From positions 1 through 40,254 of the forward strand of contig JAZLGF010000037.1 of NCBI GenBank assembly GCA_045616165.1: DNA of 40,254 bases, read 5' to 3'. A model generated the notes under the pieces. That model had not been told where the DNA came from. It was given only the letters and a program-made list of their open reading frames with translations, and did not search any database. The DNA comes from RGIG5612 sp045616165. GTDB taxonomy: Bacteria > Bacillota > Clostridia > Lachnospirales > Lachnospiraceae. Positions 30,514-40,241 of the stretch are shown in pieces; the stretch's first letter is position 1, and each line of letters starts with the position of its first letter. Made by a program: the position numbers and the translations under genes.

Positions 30514-31872
30514 ATGCTAGAAAACATTAAAGAAAAATGGCCTGAAATATTAAACCATTTAAAACAAGAACACGACATTTCTGATGTATCTTTTAATACA
30601 TGGTTGCTTCCTTTAGAGGTCGCAGCTTTAGAAAATGATACTATTATTATTGTTGTTCCTGAAGAAACAATTGGTCTTCAATATATCAAGAAAAAATATT
30701 ATCTTCCGTTAAAAGTTTGTATTGAAGAAGTTTTAGGAGTTCCTTTTGAGTTAGAATTTGTTCTTCCGGATCAACTTAAAAATGTAACATCAATCCAGGC
30801 AGAACCTATTGATCAGCCGGATATATATGAAAAAGCCGGATTAAATCCTAAATATACTTTTTCATCTTTCGTTGTTGGTGAAAATAATAACTTAGCTCAT
30901 GCTGCTGGTTTAGCTGTAGCTGAATCTCCTGGCGAAATTTACAATCCTTTATTTATCTATGGTGGTGTTGGTCTTGGAAAAACTCACCTTATGCAATCCA
31001 TAGCTCATTTTATTTTACAAAGAAATCCTAACTTAAAAGTTTTATATGTAACTAGTGAAACTTTTACAAATGAGATTATTGAAGCTATTCGTAAAGGAAA
31101 TGAAAATCCAAACGCTAACGTTTTATTTAGAGAAAAATATCGAAATGTAGATGTACTTTTAATTGATGATATTCAATTTATTAGTGGAAAAGAAAGTACT
31201 CAAGAAGAGTTTTATCATACTTTTACTGATTTATATGAACATAAAAAACAAATAATTATTTCTTCTGATAAACCTCCAAAAGAGATTAATAATCTTGAAG
31301 AAAGACTATGTTCTCGTTTTCTTTGGGGACTTCCTGTAGATATTCAGTCTCCTAAATATGAAACTCGTGTAGCTATTCTTAAGAAAAAAATTGAGATGGA
31401 AGGCACAAATAATATTTCTGACGATGTTATTAATTACATTGCTAAAAATGTAAGTTCTAATATTCGTGAACTTGAAGGTGCTCTTACAAAAATAATTGCA
31501 TATTCAAAACTTTCATCCTCAGAAATAACTCTTCAATTTGCTGAAAATGTGCTTCATGACTTATTTAATGAAGCTCAAAAAGAAATAACACCTGAAATGA
31601 TTATAAAAATTGTTGCAGAACATTTTAATGTTTCTGTAAATGATATCGTTTCTAAAAAGAAAAGCCAGGATATTGTTTATCCTAGACAAATCATTATGTA
31701 TCTTTGCAGAACCCTTACTGATGTTGCTCTTTCACTTATTGGAAAAAGACTTGGCGGAAGAGATCATACTACTATTATTCATGGATATGAAAAAATTCAA
31801 CATGAAATTGATGTAAATGAAAAAGTTCGTAATGATGTTGAAATATTAAAGAAAAAAATTATTCCTTCATAA
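30514..31872 (+). CDS. dnaA: chromosomal replication initiator protein DnaA
   Basis: Opens the origin and loads the helicase. Domain I lies at about residues 1-85 (SFNTWLLPLE). A short linker precedes NPKYTFSSFVVGENNNLAHAA. The AAA+ domain has Walker A GGVGLGKTH (150-158) and Walker B VLLIDDIQF (D218, D219). The C-terminal HTH has the DnaA signature GGRDHTTIIHGYEKI. 452 residues is normal for clostridia. TAGGAG precedes the ATG. Confidence 0.97.
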   Translation: MLENIKEKWPEILNHLKQEHDISDVSFNTWLLPLEVAALENDTIIIVVPEETIGLQYIKKKYYLPLKVCIEEVLGVPFELEFVLPDQLKNVTSIQAEPIDQPDIYEKAGLNPKYTFSSFVVGENNNLAHAAGLAVAESPGEIYNPLFIYGGVGLGKTHLMQSIAHFILQRNPNLKVLYVTSETFTNEIIEAIRKGNENPNANVLFREKYRNVDVLLIDDIQFISGKESTQEEFYHTFTDLYEHKKQIIISSDKPPKEINNLEERLCSRFLWGLPVDIQSPKYETRVAILKKKIEMEGTNNISDDVINYIAKNVSSNIRELEGALTKIIAYSKLSSSEITLQFAENVLHDLFNEAQKEITPEMIIKIVAEHFNVSVNDIVSKKKSQDIVYPRQIIMYLCRTLTDVALSLIGKRLGGRDHTTIIHGYEKIQHEIDVNEKVRNDVEILKKKIIPS

Positions 31873-32129
31873 TTGCACAATTTATACACATTAATGCATT
31901 TATAAGGTTAATTACATGTTTATTAACTGTTTTGATATTTTTTTAACTTTTATTAATTTAAGTTACTCACAATTTATTAAACATCAATAAACAAAAATAT
32001 TAACATTAACTTTTCTTTTATTTTAAGGCTTTATTAGTTAAATTCACAAATTAACAAAGACTACTAATACTACTAAAATATATATATTTATTTATAACGA
32101 TTTTTTATCAAGAAGGGAGATTTACACAA
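31873..32129 (+). other. dnaA-dnaN intergenic region, probable DNA-unwinding element
   Basis: 257 bases with no gene and extreme AT content. A DnaA-box variant TTATACACA lies at 31882-31890 and a weaker TTACTCACA at 31963-31971. CTACTAATACTACTAAAA at 32061-32078 matches the strand complementary to DnaA-trio repeats (3'-GAT), followed at once by an ATATATATATTTATTTATAA tract. In Bacillus the unwinding site and trios occupy this interval. An AAGGGAG ribosome-binding site for dnaN ends the region. Confidence 0.65.
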
Positions 32130-33230
32130 ATGAAAATAACCTGTTCAAAAACAGATTTATTAAATGGACTTAATATTGCTTTAAGAGCAGTTCCTGGAAG
32201 AACATCACTTCCAATTTTAGAATGTTTTTTAATTGAGGCTAGTGACACTATTAAAATTATTACTAATGATAATGACATGGGAATAGAAACATATATTAAT
32301 GGAACTGTTTCTAAAATGGGTAAAATTGCAATAAATGCAAGAATATTAAGTGATATTGTTAGAAAACTTCCAGAAAATAATGTAGATATAGAAACAAATT
32401 CTAATTTTAAGGTAAAAATAAAATGTGAAGATGCTGAATTTGTAATTAATGGAAATAATTATATTGAGTTTCCAGAACTTCCACAAACTGGAAATGATAA
32501 ACAAATATCAATTTCACAATTTACCTTAAAAGAATTAATAAAACAAACAATCTTTTCTATTTCATTAAATGATGCAAATGCAATCATGCGTGGAGAACTT
32601 TTTACAGTAGATAAAGATAATATAAAAATAACATCGTTAGATAGCCATAGAATTTCTATAAGAAATGAAAAATTAGCTTACGAATATGAAAAATTTAAAT
32701 CAATAATACCAGGAAAGACACTTATGGAAATAAGTAGAATTCTAGCGGGTGAAAGTGGAGATATTGTAGAAATTTCTTTTGATAAAAAATTCGTTAAATT
32801 TAAATTTGATAAAACGACAGTTGTTTCAAGATTAATAGAAGGTGAATATTTTAATGTTGAACAAATGATTTCATCGGATTATGAAACAATAGCGAGATTA
32901 AATAAAAATGAATTTATTAATGTAATTGAAAGAGCTGTAACACTTACTAGGGAAAGTGAAAAAAAGCCAATTATATTTGATGTAAGAGATGGAGAAATGG
33001 ATATTGAAATGACTTCATCAATAGGATCAATGAATGATCATATTTATATTAATAAAGAAGGTAAGGATTTAAAGATTGGATTTAATCCTAAATTTTTCTT
33101 AGATGCATTAAAAGTAATAGATGATGAAGAAATTAGTATTTATTTTGTAAATTCAAATGCTCCTTGTGTAATAAAAGATAAAGAAGGCAATTATTTATAT
33201 ATTATTTTGCCAGTAAATATTAATAAATAA
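32130..33230 (+). CDS. dnaN: DNA polymerase III beta subunit (sliding clamp)
   Basis: The ring-shaped processivity clamp. Full length at 366 residues, with LLNGLNIALRAVPGRTSLPILECFLIEA at the N-terminus, the domain 2 segment FSISLNDANAIMRGELFTVDKDNIKITSLDSHRISIR, and the C-terminal FNPKFFLDALKVID...YIILPVN, close to the conserved LMPVR-type end (here ILPVNINK). Codon use is markedly AT-rich. It shares one base with the yaaA start. Confidence 0.96.
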   Translation: MKITCSKTDLLNGLNIALRAVPGRTSLPILECFLIEASDTIKIITNDNDMGIETYINGTVSKMGKIAINARILSDIVRKLPENNVDIETNSNFKVKIKCEDAEFVINGNNYIEFPELPQTGNDKQISISQFTLKELIKQTIFSISLNDANAIMRGELFTVDKDNIKITSLDSHRISIRNEKLAYEYEKFKSIIPGKTLMEISRILAGESGDIVEISFDKKFVKFKFDKTTVVSRLIEGEYFNVEQMISSDYETIARLNKNEFINVIERAVTLTRESEKKPIIFDVRDGEMDIEMTSSIGSMNDHIYINKEGKDLKIGFNPKFFLDALKVIDDEEISIYFVNSNAPCVIKDKEGNYLYIILPVNINK

Positions 33231-33439
33231 TGGAAAAAATAATTTTAAGAGATGAATACATAAAACTTGGACAAGCGCTTAAGGCAGCAGGCCTTGTTAG
33301 TAGTGGTGTAGAAGCTAAAATTTTTATTGAAGAAGGAAAAGTTTTAGTTAATGGTCAAGTAGAATATCAAAGAGGAAAAAAATTAAGAGAAGGAGATTTG
33401 GTTGAATTTAATAAAAACGTGGTAAGTATATGCAAATAA
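33230..33439 (+). CDS. yaaA: S4-domain RNA-binding protein YaaA/YlmH-like
   Basis: A 69-residue S4 domain: IKLGQALKAAGLVSSGVEAKIFIEEGKVLVNGQVEYQRGKKLREGDLVEF, with the characteristic GxxxxxGxAKxxIxxGxVxVNG pattern. It lies between dnaN and recF as in most Firmicutes and overlaps both (1 base with dnaN, 10 bases with recF). Its function is not firmly known; it is likely to bind structured RNA or ribosomal particles. Confidence 0.92.
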   Translation: MEKIILRDEYIKLGQALKAAGLVSSGVEAKIFIEEGKVLVNGQVEYQRGKKLREGDLVEFNKNVVSICK

Positions 33440-34524
33440 AGTCCTTAGAGTTAAAAAATTATAGAAATTACGAAAGTCTTTCAATAGATTTTGAAAAAGG
33501 CATAAATATTATTTATGGAGAAAATGCTCAAGGGAAAACAAATGTATTAGAAAGCATATATATGTGCGGACTTGGGAAGAGTCATAGAAATAATAAAGAA
33601 AATGAATTAATAAAAATAAATGAAAATGAAGCACATATAAAAGGCGAATTTATTAGAGATGAGATTTACGAAAGAATAGATATACATATTAAAAAAAATA
33701 AAAATAAAGGAATCGCAATAAACCAAATACCAATTAGAAGATTAAGCGAATTATATGGAAAAATTAGTATAGTAATTTTTTCGCCAGAAGATTTAGAAAT
33801 AATAAAACAAGGACCTTTTGTAAGAAGAAGTTTTATTAATCAGGAACTATGTCAAATAGATCCGATATATGTAGATGACCTTATTAATTACTCAAGAATA
33901 TTAAAGCAAAGACACGAACTTTTTAAAAAAATAGAAAAAAGTCCAGAAAAAAAAGAAGAGCTTTTTGAGACTTTAGATATATGGGATTTACAGCTAGTAA
34001 ATTATGGAAAAAGAATAATTGAAAGACGCCGTAAATTTTTAGAAGAGTTAAATGAAATAATTTTTGATATACATTACGACATTACTGAAGGTAAAGAAAA
34101 AATAAAATTAGTTTATGAGCCATCGGTAAATGAAGAAAATTTTTACGAGGAATTATTAAAAAATAGAGAAAAAGACAAAATTTATAAAAACACTTCGGTA
34201 GGCCCCCACAGAGATGACTTTTCATTTTATGAAGATAATAAAAATCTAAAATATTATGGAAGTCAGGGTCAACAAAGAACATGTGTACTTTCTCTTAAAC
34301 TTGCAGAAATAAAAATTATTAATTTATTAAAAAATGAAAAACCTATTTTACTTCTTGATGATGTTTTGTCGGAGCTAGATAGAAAAAGACAACAAAAACT
34401 TCTTCAAAGTATAGGTGATACACAAACAATTATTACATGTACCGGAGTAGATGAGTTTGTTGAAAACGAAATAAAAACAGCAAAGAAATTTTATATAAAA
34501 GACTCAAAAGTTTTAGATAAATGA
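33430..34524 (+). CDS. recF: DNA replication and repair protein RecF
   Basis: An SMC-like ATPase that helps load RecA at gaps. Walker A is GENAQGKTNVLESIYM (about residues 30-45). A coiled middle contains KQGPFVRRSFINQELCQIDP. The ABC-type signature is GSQGQQRTCVLSLKLAE, and Walker B is PILLLDDVLSELD. 364 residues is typical. The start codon lies within the last codons of yaaA. Strongly AT-rich codon use is shared with dnaN. Confidence 0.95.
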   Translation: MQIKSLELKNYRNYESLSIDFEKGINIIYGENAQGKTNVLESIYMCGLGKSHRNNKENELIKINENEAHIKGEFIRDEIYERIDIHIKKNKNKGIAINQIPIRRLSELYGKISIVIFSPEDLEIIKQGPFVRRSFINQELCQIDPIYVDDLINYSRILKQRHELFKKIEKSPEKKEELFETLDIWDLQLVNYGKRIIERRRKFLEELNEIIFDIHYDITEGKEKIKLVYEPSVNEENFYEELLKNREKDKIYKNTSVGPHRDDFSFYEDNKNLKYYGSQGQQRTCVLSLKLAEIKIINLLKNEKPILLLDDVLSELDRKRQQKLLQSIGDTQTIITCTGVDEFVENEIKTAKKFYIKDSKVLDK

Positions 34525-34536
34525 AAAGGATAAAAA

Positions 34537-36483
34537 ATGGCTGAAGAAAAAAATTTACAGGACACACAGGTAACACAAGAATATGGAGCTGATAATATCC
34601 AGGTTTTAGAAGGTCTTGAGGCCGTTAGAAAAAGACCAGGTATGTATATCGGTAGTATTTCGTCTAGAGGACTTCACCATCTTGTTTATGAGATTGTTGA
34701 TAATGCGGTTGATGAAGCGTTAGCAGGTTATTGTAAAGATATAATCGTAACAATTAATCAAGATGATTCTATTACAGTCGAAGATAATGGTCGTGGAATT
34801 CCTACGGGTATAAATTCAAAAGAAGGCGTTAGTGCGGTAGAACTTGTATTTACAAAGTTACATGCCGGCGGAAAATTCGGTGGTGGCGGATATAAAGTAT
34901 CTGGTGGACTTCATGGTGTTGGCGCCAGCGTTGTTAATGCGCTTTCAGAACACTTAGAAGTTACGATTTACAGAGACGGAAAGATTCATCATCAAGAATA
35001 TTCAAGAGGACATGCTAAGGGACAGCTTCAAATATTAGGAGAATGCCCAAAAGAAAAAACAGGAACAACAGTTACATTCCTTCCTGACAGAGAAATTTTT
35101 GAAGAGACTGTATATGATTATCGAATTCTTCAACAAAGACTTCGAGAGATGGCTTTCCTTACAAAGGGACTTCGAATTGTACTTAGAGATATTCGTGAAG
35201 GAAAAGAACAAGAAAAGACTTTCCATTATGAAGGCGGAATAAAAGAATTTGTTGCATATATAAATAAATCAAACACACCATTATATGAAGACATTCTTTA
35301 CTTTGAAGGAAGTAAAAATAATGTAGCTGTTGAAGTAGCTATGCAGCATAACGATGGTTACAACGAAGGTATTTATACATTCGTAAATAATATCAATACT
35401 CCTGAAGGTGGAACTCATCTTGAAGGATTAAAACGTGCGCTTACTAGAATATTTAATGATTATGCAAGAAAAAATAAGATTTTAAAAGAAAAAGAAGACA
35501 ATCTTTCGGGCGAAGATATTCGTGAAGGATTAAGCGCAATCGTTTCTGTAAAAGTTGAAGATCCCCAATTTGAAGGACAAACAAAACAAAAATTAGGAAA
35601 TAGCGAAGCTAGAGCCGCTGTTGAAGCAGTTGTTAGTGAGCAACTTACATATTATCTAGAGCAAAACCCTTCTGTTGCTAAGATGATTTGCGAAAAATCA
35701 CTTCTTGCACAGCGAGCTAGAGACGCCGCTAGAAAAGCTAGGGAAGCTACTAGAAAATCACCGCTTGCCGGTGGAGCTCTTCCGGGAAAACTTACAGACT
35801 GTTCAGATAAGAATCCAGAAAATTGCGAAATCTTTATAGTCGAAGGTGATTCTGCTGGTGGAAGCGCTAAAAAAGCTAGAATTAGAAAGACCCAGGCAGT
35901 TCTTCCTTTAAGAGGAAAAATCTTAAATGTAGAAAAAGCCAGAGTTGATAGAATTTTAGGAAACGCAGAAATCAGAACGATGATTACAGCGTTCGGCACA
36001 GGAATAAAAGATGATTTTGATATTACAAAACTTCGTTATAACAAAATCATTATCATGACCGATGCCGATGTTGACGGTGCGCATATCGCTACGCTCCTTC
36101 TTACATTTTTCTACAGATTTATGCCAGAACTTATTAAGCAGGGACATGTATATCTTGCCAAACCTCCTCTATACCAGGTTACAAGAAATAAAAAGCAATA
36201 TTATGCATATTCCGATGCAGAGCTTAATAAAATAATGGAAGAAATCGGACGTGATAATCAAAACAAGGTTCAGCGTTACAAAGGACTTGGAGAGATGGAT
36301 GCGAGTCAACTTTGGGAAACAACAATGGACCCAGAACGCAGAATTTTATCAAAGGTTATGATAGACGAAGAAAACCCACAGGACTTAGATGTAACATTTA
36401 CTACGCTTATGGGCGATGAAGTTGAACCAAGACGTGAATTTATAGAAACAAACGCTAAATACGCAACAAACATAGACATTTAA
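34537..36483 (+). CDS. gyrB: DNA gyrase subunit B
   Basis: The ATPase subunit of gyrase. The GHKL ATPase domain has LEAVRKRPGMYIGS, EIVDNAVDEALAGYC, VEDNGRGIPTGI and GGLHGVGASVVNALS. The TOPRIM domain has EGDSAGGSAKKAR and MTDADVDGAHIATLLLTFFYR, and the C-terminal QRYKGLGEMDASQLWETTMDP binds GyrA. 648 residues, without the Gram-negative insertion. Starts 12 bases after recF, with AAAGGA upstream. Confidence 0.97.
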   Translation: MAEEKNLQDTQVTQEYGADNIQVLEGLEAVRKRPGMYIGSISSRGLHHLVYEIVDNAVDEALAGYCKDIIVTINQDDSITVEDNGRGIPTGINSKEGVSAVELVFTKLHAGGKFGGGGYKVSGGLHGVGASVVNALSEHLEVTIYRDGKIHHQEYSRGHAKGQLQILGECPKEKTGTTVTFLPDREIFEETVYDYRILQQRLREMAFLTKGLRIVLRDIREGKEQEKTFHYEGGIKEFVAYINKSNTPLYEDILYFEGSKNNVAVEVAMQHNDGYNEGIYTFVNNINTPEGGTHLEGLKRALTRIFNDYARKNKILKEKEDNLSGEDIREGLSAIVSVKVEDPQFEGQTKQKLGNSEARAAVEAVVSEQLTYYLEQNPSVAKMICEKSLLAQRARDAARKAREATRKSPLAGGALPGKLTDCSDKNPENCEIFIVEGDSAGGSAKKARIRKTQAVLPLRGKILNVEKARVDRILGNAEIRTMITAFGTGIKDDFDITKLRYNKIIIMTDADVDGAHIATLLLTFFYRFMPELIKQGHVYLAKPPLYQVTRNKKQYYAYSDAELNKIMEEIGRDNQNKVQRYKGLGEMDASQLWETTMDPERRILSKVMIDEENPQDLDVTFTTLMGDEVEPRREFIETNAKYATNIDI

Positions 36484-36495
36484 GGAAGGTTATAA

Positions 36496-39012
36496 ATGGA
36501 CGAGCATATTTTTGACAAGATAGAAGAAGTAGATCTTAAGCAGACCATGGAAAACTCCTACATTGATTATGCTATGAGCGTTATCGCTTCTAGAGCATTA
36601 CCCGATGTAAGAGATGGATTAAAGCCAGTACAACGCCGTGTCCTCTACTCTATGATCGAACTTAATAACGGCCCGGATAAGCCACATAGAAAATGCGCAC
36701 GTATCGTCGGCGATACAATGGGTAAATACCATCCACACGGCGACTCATCAATCTACGGTGCATTAGTAAACATGGCTCAGGAATGGTCAACTAGGTATCC
36801 TTTAGTAGACGGACATGGAAACTTCGGTTCTGAAGATGGCGATGGACCAGCTGCTATGCGTTATACAGAAGCAAGACTTTCTAAAATTTCTATGGAAATG
36901 CTTGCAGACATTAATAAAGACACAGTTGATTTTGTACCAAACTTTGATGAAACAGAAAAAGAACCTGTTGTACTTCCATCACGCTACCCTAACCTTTTAG
37001 CTAATGGAACAACGGGTATTGCTGTCGGCATGGCAACAAATATTCCTCCACATAACTTAGGAGAAATAATTGACGCTGTCGTTAAAATCATTGATGACAA
37101 AGTTGAAGACGGAGAAACAACAATAGACGATGTAATGCAAATCGTTAAAGGTCCGGACTTTCCTACAGGCGCAACAATTCTTGGAAGAAGAGGAATTGAC
37201 GAGGCTTATAGAACGGGTCGTGGTAAAATTAAAATTCGTGCCGTTACAGAAATTGAACCAATGGAAGGCGGAAAAAACCGTATAGTTGTTACTGAACTTC
37301 CATACCTTGTTAATAAAGCAAAGCTTGTTGAAAAAATCGGCGAGCTTCATAGAGATAAAAAGATTGATGGAATTACAGATCTTCGTGACGAGACAGACCA
37401 AACAGGTACTCGCGTAATTATCGAACTTAGAAAAGATGTAAATCCAAACGTAGTATTAAATCAACTTTATAAACATACACAAATGCAAGATAGCTTCGGC
37501 GTAATCATGCTTGCGCTTATTAATAATGAACCTAAGATTTTTAACCTTCTTGAAATGCTTAAAGCTTACTTAAAACATCAAGAAGAAGTTGTTACAAGAA
37601 GAACAAAATATGATCTTAATAAAGCTCAGGAGCGTGAACATATTTTAGCAGGACTTTTAATAGCGCTAGATAATATCGATGAAGTAATAAAAATTGTACG
37701 TGGCAGCAGAACAACACAAGACGCAAAAGACGCCCTTTGTAAACGTTTTGGTCTTGATGATGTCCAAGCACAGGCAATCGTCGACATGAGAATCAGGGCT
37801 CTTACTGGACTTGAAAGAGAAAAACTTGAAGAAGAAAGAGCTGAACTCTTAGAAAAAATAAAATATTTCAAAGCTATCTTAGCAGATGAAAAACTTCTTC
37901 TTGGAGTTATCAAAGAAGAAATCATCGTTCTTAAAGAAAAATATAGCGACGAAAGAAAAACTGCAATCGGCGTTGATGACGGAGAACTTGAAGACGAAGA
38001 TTTAATTCCAGACGAAAGCACAGTCATCACAATGACACGTCTTGGCTATGTTAAGAGAATGGATATAGATAACTTCAAAGCTCAGAACCGTGGCGGAAAA
38101 GGCATAAAAGGAATGCATACGATTGATGAAGATGTAACGGATAAGATGTTTATCACGACAACACATCACAAAATCTTATTCTTTACAAACACAGGTCGAG
38201 TATTCTTACTTAAAGCATACCAGATTCCAGAAGCTTCTCGTACCGCGCGTGGAACAGCGATTGTTAACTTATTGCAACTTCAACCGGGCGAGTCAATAGC
38301 GACAGCTATGGTTTTAGAGGAAACAGAAGGTGAAGCAAATCTTCTTATGGCTACAAAGAAAGGCATGATAAAGAAAACTCCTCTTTCCGACTTTAACAAT
38401 ATTCGTCAAACAGGTATTATCGCAATTGGACTTCGTGAAGATGATGAACTTATAGATGCTGATCTTACTGATGGTAAAAGAGAAATAGTACTTATCTCAA
38501 GAGACGGACACAGCATAAGATTTAATGAAGAAGAAGTAAGACCTACTGGCCGTTCATCTATGGGCGTTACAGGTATGAGACTTATCGATGATGATGAAGT
38601 TATAACACTTGCAATCGACTCACAAGGCGAATGCATCTTATTTGCAACAGAAAACGGAATGGGCAAACGTACTCGCTTCTCAGAATTCGCAGCTCAGCAT
38701 CGTGGTGGTAAAGGAGTATTCTGCTACAAGCTTTCAGAAAAAACAGGAAAACTTGTTGCCGCTAGCGCAGTTGACGAAGGTGACCAGGTAATGCTTATCA
38801 CAAGCGAAGGCATCGTAATGAGAATGCCAATCGACGGCGTATCAATTATCGGTCGTAACACAACAGGTGTTAAAATCATGAACATCGCAAAAGAAGGAAG
38901 TGTAAAACTTGCCGGCATGGCCCGCCTCCTTTCAGAGTTCATAGAAGAAGAAATTCCTGAGGAAAGCATTGCGACAGAAAATAGCGAAGCATTTGAAAAC
39001 GATTCGCAATAA
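36496..39012 (+). CDS. gyrA: DNA gyrase subunit A
   Basis: The cleavage-rejoining subunit. The catalytic tyrosine is Y123 in MRYTEARLSK. The N-terminal winged-helix region has MSVIASRALPDVRDGLKPVQRRVLY and IVGDTMGKYHPHGDSSIYGAL. The C-terminal beta-pinwheel shows the gyrase box QNRGGKGIKG (about residues 530-540) and several repeats (HRGGKGVFCYK). 838 residues is full length. The quinolone-determining segment carries Ser84 but Gly88 where Asp or Glu is usual. AAGGAAGG precedes the ATG; it lies 12 bases after gyrB. Confidence 0.97.
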   Translation: MDEHIFDKIEEVDLKQTMENSYIDYAMSVIASRALPDVRDGLKPVQRRVLYSMIELNNGPDKPHRKCARIVGDTMGKYHPHGDSSIYGALVNMAQEWSTRYPLVDGHGNFGSEDGDGPAAMRYTEARLSKISMEMLADINKDTVDFVPNFDETEKEPVVLPSRYPNLLANGTTGIAVGMATNIPPHNLGEIIDAVVKIIDDKVEDGETTIDDVMQIVKGPDFPTGATILGRRGIDEAYRTGRGKIKIRAVTEIEPMEGGKNRIVVTELPYLVNKAKLVEKIGELHRDKKIDGITDLRDETDQTGTRVIIELRKDVNPNVVLNQLYKHTQMQDSFGVIMLALINNEPKIFNLLEMLKAYLKHQEEVVTRRTKYDLNKAQEREHILAGLLIALDNIDEVIKIVRGSRTTQDAKDALCKRFGLDDVQAQAIVDMRIRALTGLEREKLEEERAELLEKIKYFKAILADEKLLLGVIKEEIIVLKEKYSDERKTAIGVDDGELEDEDLIPDESTVITMTRLGYVKRMDIDNFKAQNRGGKGIKGMHTIDEDVTDKMFITTTHHKILFFTNTGRVFLLKAYQIPEASRTARGTAIVNLLQLQPGESIATAMVLEETEGEANLLMATKKGMIKKTPLSDFNNIRQTGIIAIGLREDDELIDADLTDGKREIVLISRDGHSIRFNEEEVRPTGRSSMGVTGMRLIDDDEVITLAIDSQGECILFATENGMGKRTRFSEFAAQHRGGKGVFCYKLSEKTGKLVAASAVDEGDQVMLITSEGIVMRMPIDGVSIIGRNTTGVKIMNIAKEGSVKLAGMARLLSEFIEEEIPEESIATENSEAFENDSQ

Positions 39013-39030
39013 TAAAAGAAGAGGTAAAAC

Positions 39031-39978
39031 GTGAAAAAAGAATTATGTAAAAGCATCACATTAATTTTGATAACGATATTAATTGTTGTATTGGTAGGAG
39101 CTTGCGATAAGAAAAAAGAAGACGTTCCAGAGCCAGTAAAACAAAAATCCCTTGAAGAAAAACAACTAGATTCTTATACAATGTTATTAAGTGCATTAGA
39201 TAAGATGACGGAAGAATTAGGAATGCCACTATATGATATCGAAATCGAAAAATCGTATACCGATCGAGTTTGTCAAGTGGTTGATATTGACGGCGATGGA
39301 ATAGAAGAACTATTAGGGTTTGAACCAGTTTATGTAAATGATGGTAAAAATAGTTATGAATTTATAAATATCAAACTTCTTAAAGCGGACGACGAAGAAA
39401 TACATACACTAAATGAATCAACCGCTTTTGGATTTGCCGGCTATTATTCAGAGAACCCTAGTCTGGGTGCCGCACCAGGTGGATTTGGCCCTGTTGATTG
39501 TAGTGCGAGCATAATAAAACTTTATGATAATCCACATATTTTTGTTGCAAAAACAACTTCTATTAATTATGAGGACAGATTTTATGATCGTCCAGGAGGA
39601 GATTATACAATCACAGAATATGAATTGGTAGATAATGAATTAATTCCAATAAAAGAAGGTAGCATAAATAAAGATGATGGAACAATAGAAAGAATTTCAA
39701 CAAAAGATGCAAAACAGGGAATAGATACATCGAGCATATATTATGAATTGCTTGAACAAATAAATATTCCGGAGTATGAATTTTCTTTCGGAAACTTTGT
39801 AGGATTTGCAAAGGATGTAATCGGGATAAATGCGAGACCTGAGCATGATGTATTGGGTAATAATGTAATATCATTTAATCGTTCAGGAGTTGCGTGGGTA
39901 ACAAAAGCAGATGCAAGAGCCTATTTAGAATCTAAATGTGCGGAATTAATAGCTAAGATAGGAGTAGAAGAGAAATAA
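39031..39978 (+). CDS. putative lipoprotein of unknown function
   Basis: Starts at GTG with AGAGG upstream. KKELCKSITLILITILIVVLVGAC is a lipoprotein signal with lipobox VGAC (Cys25), then a charged linker. The mature part includes VDIDGDGIEELLGF, a D-x-D-G-D-G-x-x-E-L pattern seen in calcium-binding or FG-GAP-like loops of many clostridial lipoproteins. No catalytic motif is recognised. It follows gyrA by 18 bases but is unlikely to be functionally linked. Probably anchored outside the membrane. Confidence 0.8.
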   Translation: MKKELCKSITLILITILIVVLVGACDKKKEDVPEPVKQKSLEEKQLDSYTMLLSALDKMTEELGMPLYDIEIEKSYTDRVCQVVDIDGDGIEELLGFEPVYVNDGKNSYEFINIKLLKADDEEIHTLNESTAFGFAGYYSENPSLGAAPGGFGPVDCSASIIKLYDNPHIFVAKTTSINYEDRFYDRPGGDYTITEYELVDNELIPIKEGSINKDDGTIERISTKDAKQGIDTSSIYYELLEQINIPEYEFSFGNFVGFAKDVIGINARPEHDVLGNNVISFNRSGVAWVTKADARAYLESKCAELIAKIGVEEK

Positions 39979-40048
39979 TAAAACTTTGGGTACTCGCTAG
40001 TTTGTTTATTTCGAAATCCCATATCCTTGGTAAGTTTGAATTTGTAAC

Positions 40049-40096
40049 GCGAAGCTGCCGTCGCCAGCGCTAGTGAGGGCGCGCGACGGCCTTCGC
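40049..40096. repeat. GC-rich hairpin (fold-back 7)
   Basis: GCGAAG-GCCGTCGC-type arms (40049-40064 and 40081-40096) pair with a small bulge. No T-tract follows on the plus strand, so a terminator is doubtful. It lies 70 bases after the lipoprotein stop and is not visibly homologous to the other fold-backs. Confidence 0.6.
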
Positions 40097-40114
40097 TATT
40101 TTATGAAATCACCT

Positions 40115-40241
40115 AAAACCATAAACATCTTGTATTTTAAGATAGCTGTTTATGGTTTTAATGGGATTAGAACACTATATTTTATTGACTTAGGAAGTTT
40201 TCGCCCATAAACACTTAGCTTATAACATATCGTGTTTATGG
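40115..40241. repeat. two successive hairpins built on CCATAAACA
   Basis: AAAACCATAAACA (40115-40127) pairs perfectly with 40147-40159, with an inner ATCTT/AAGAT stem. CCATAAACAC (40205-40214) pairs with 40232-40241. The same 9-base word is thus used four times in alternating orientation, at the edge of the window. Bases 39979-40254 contain no gene; what the hairpins border lies beyond the right edge. Confidence 0.65.
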
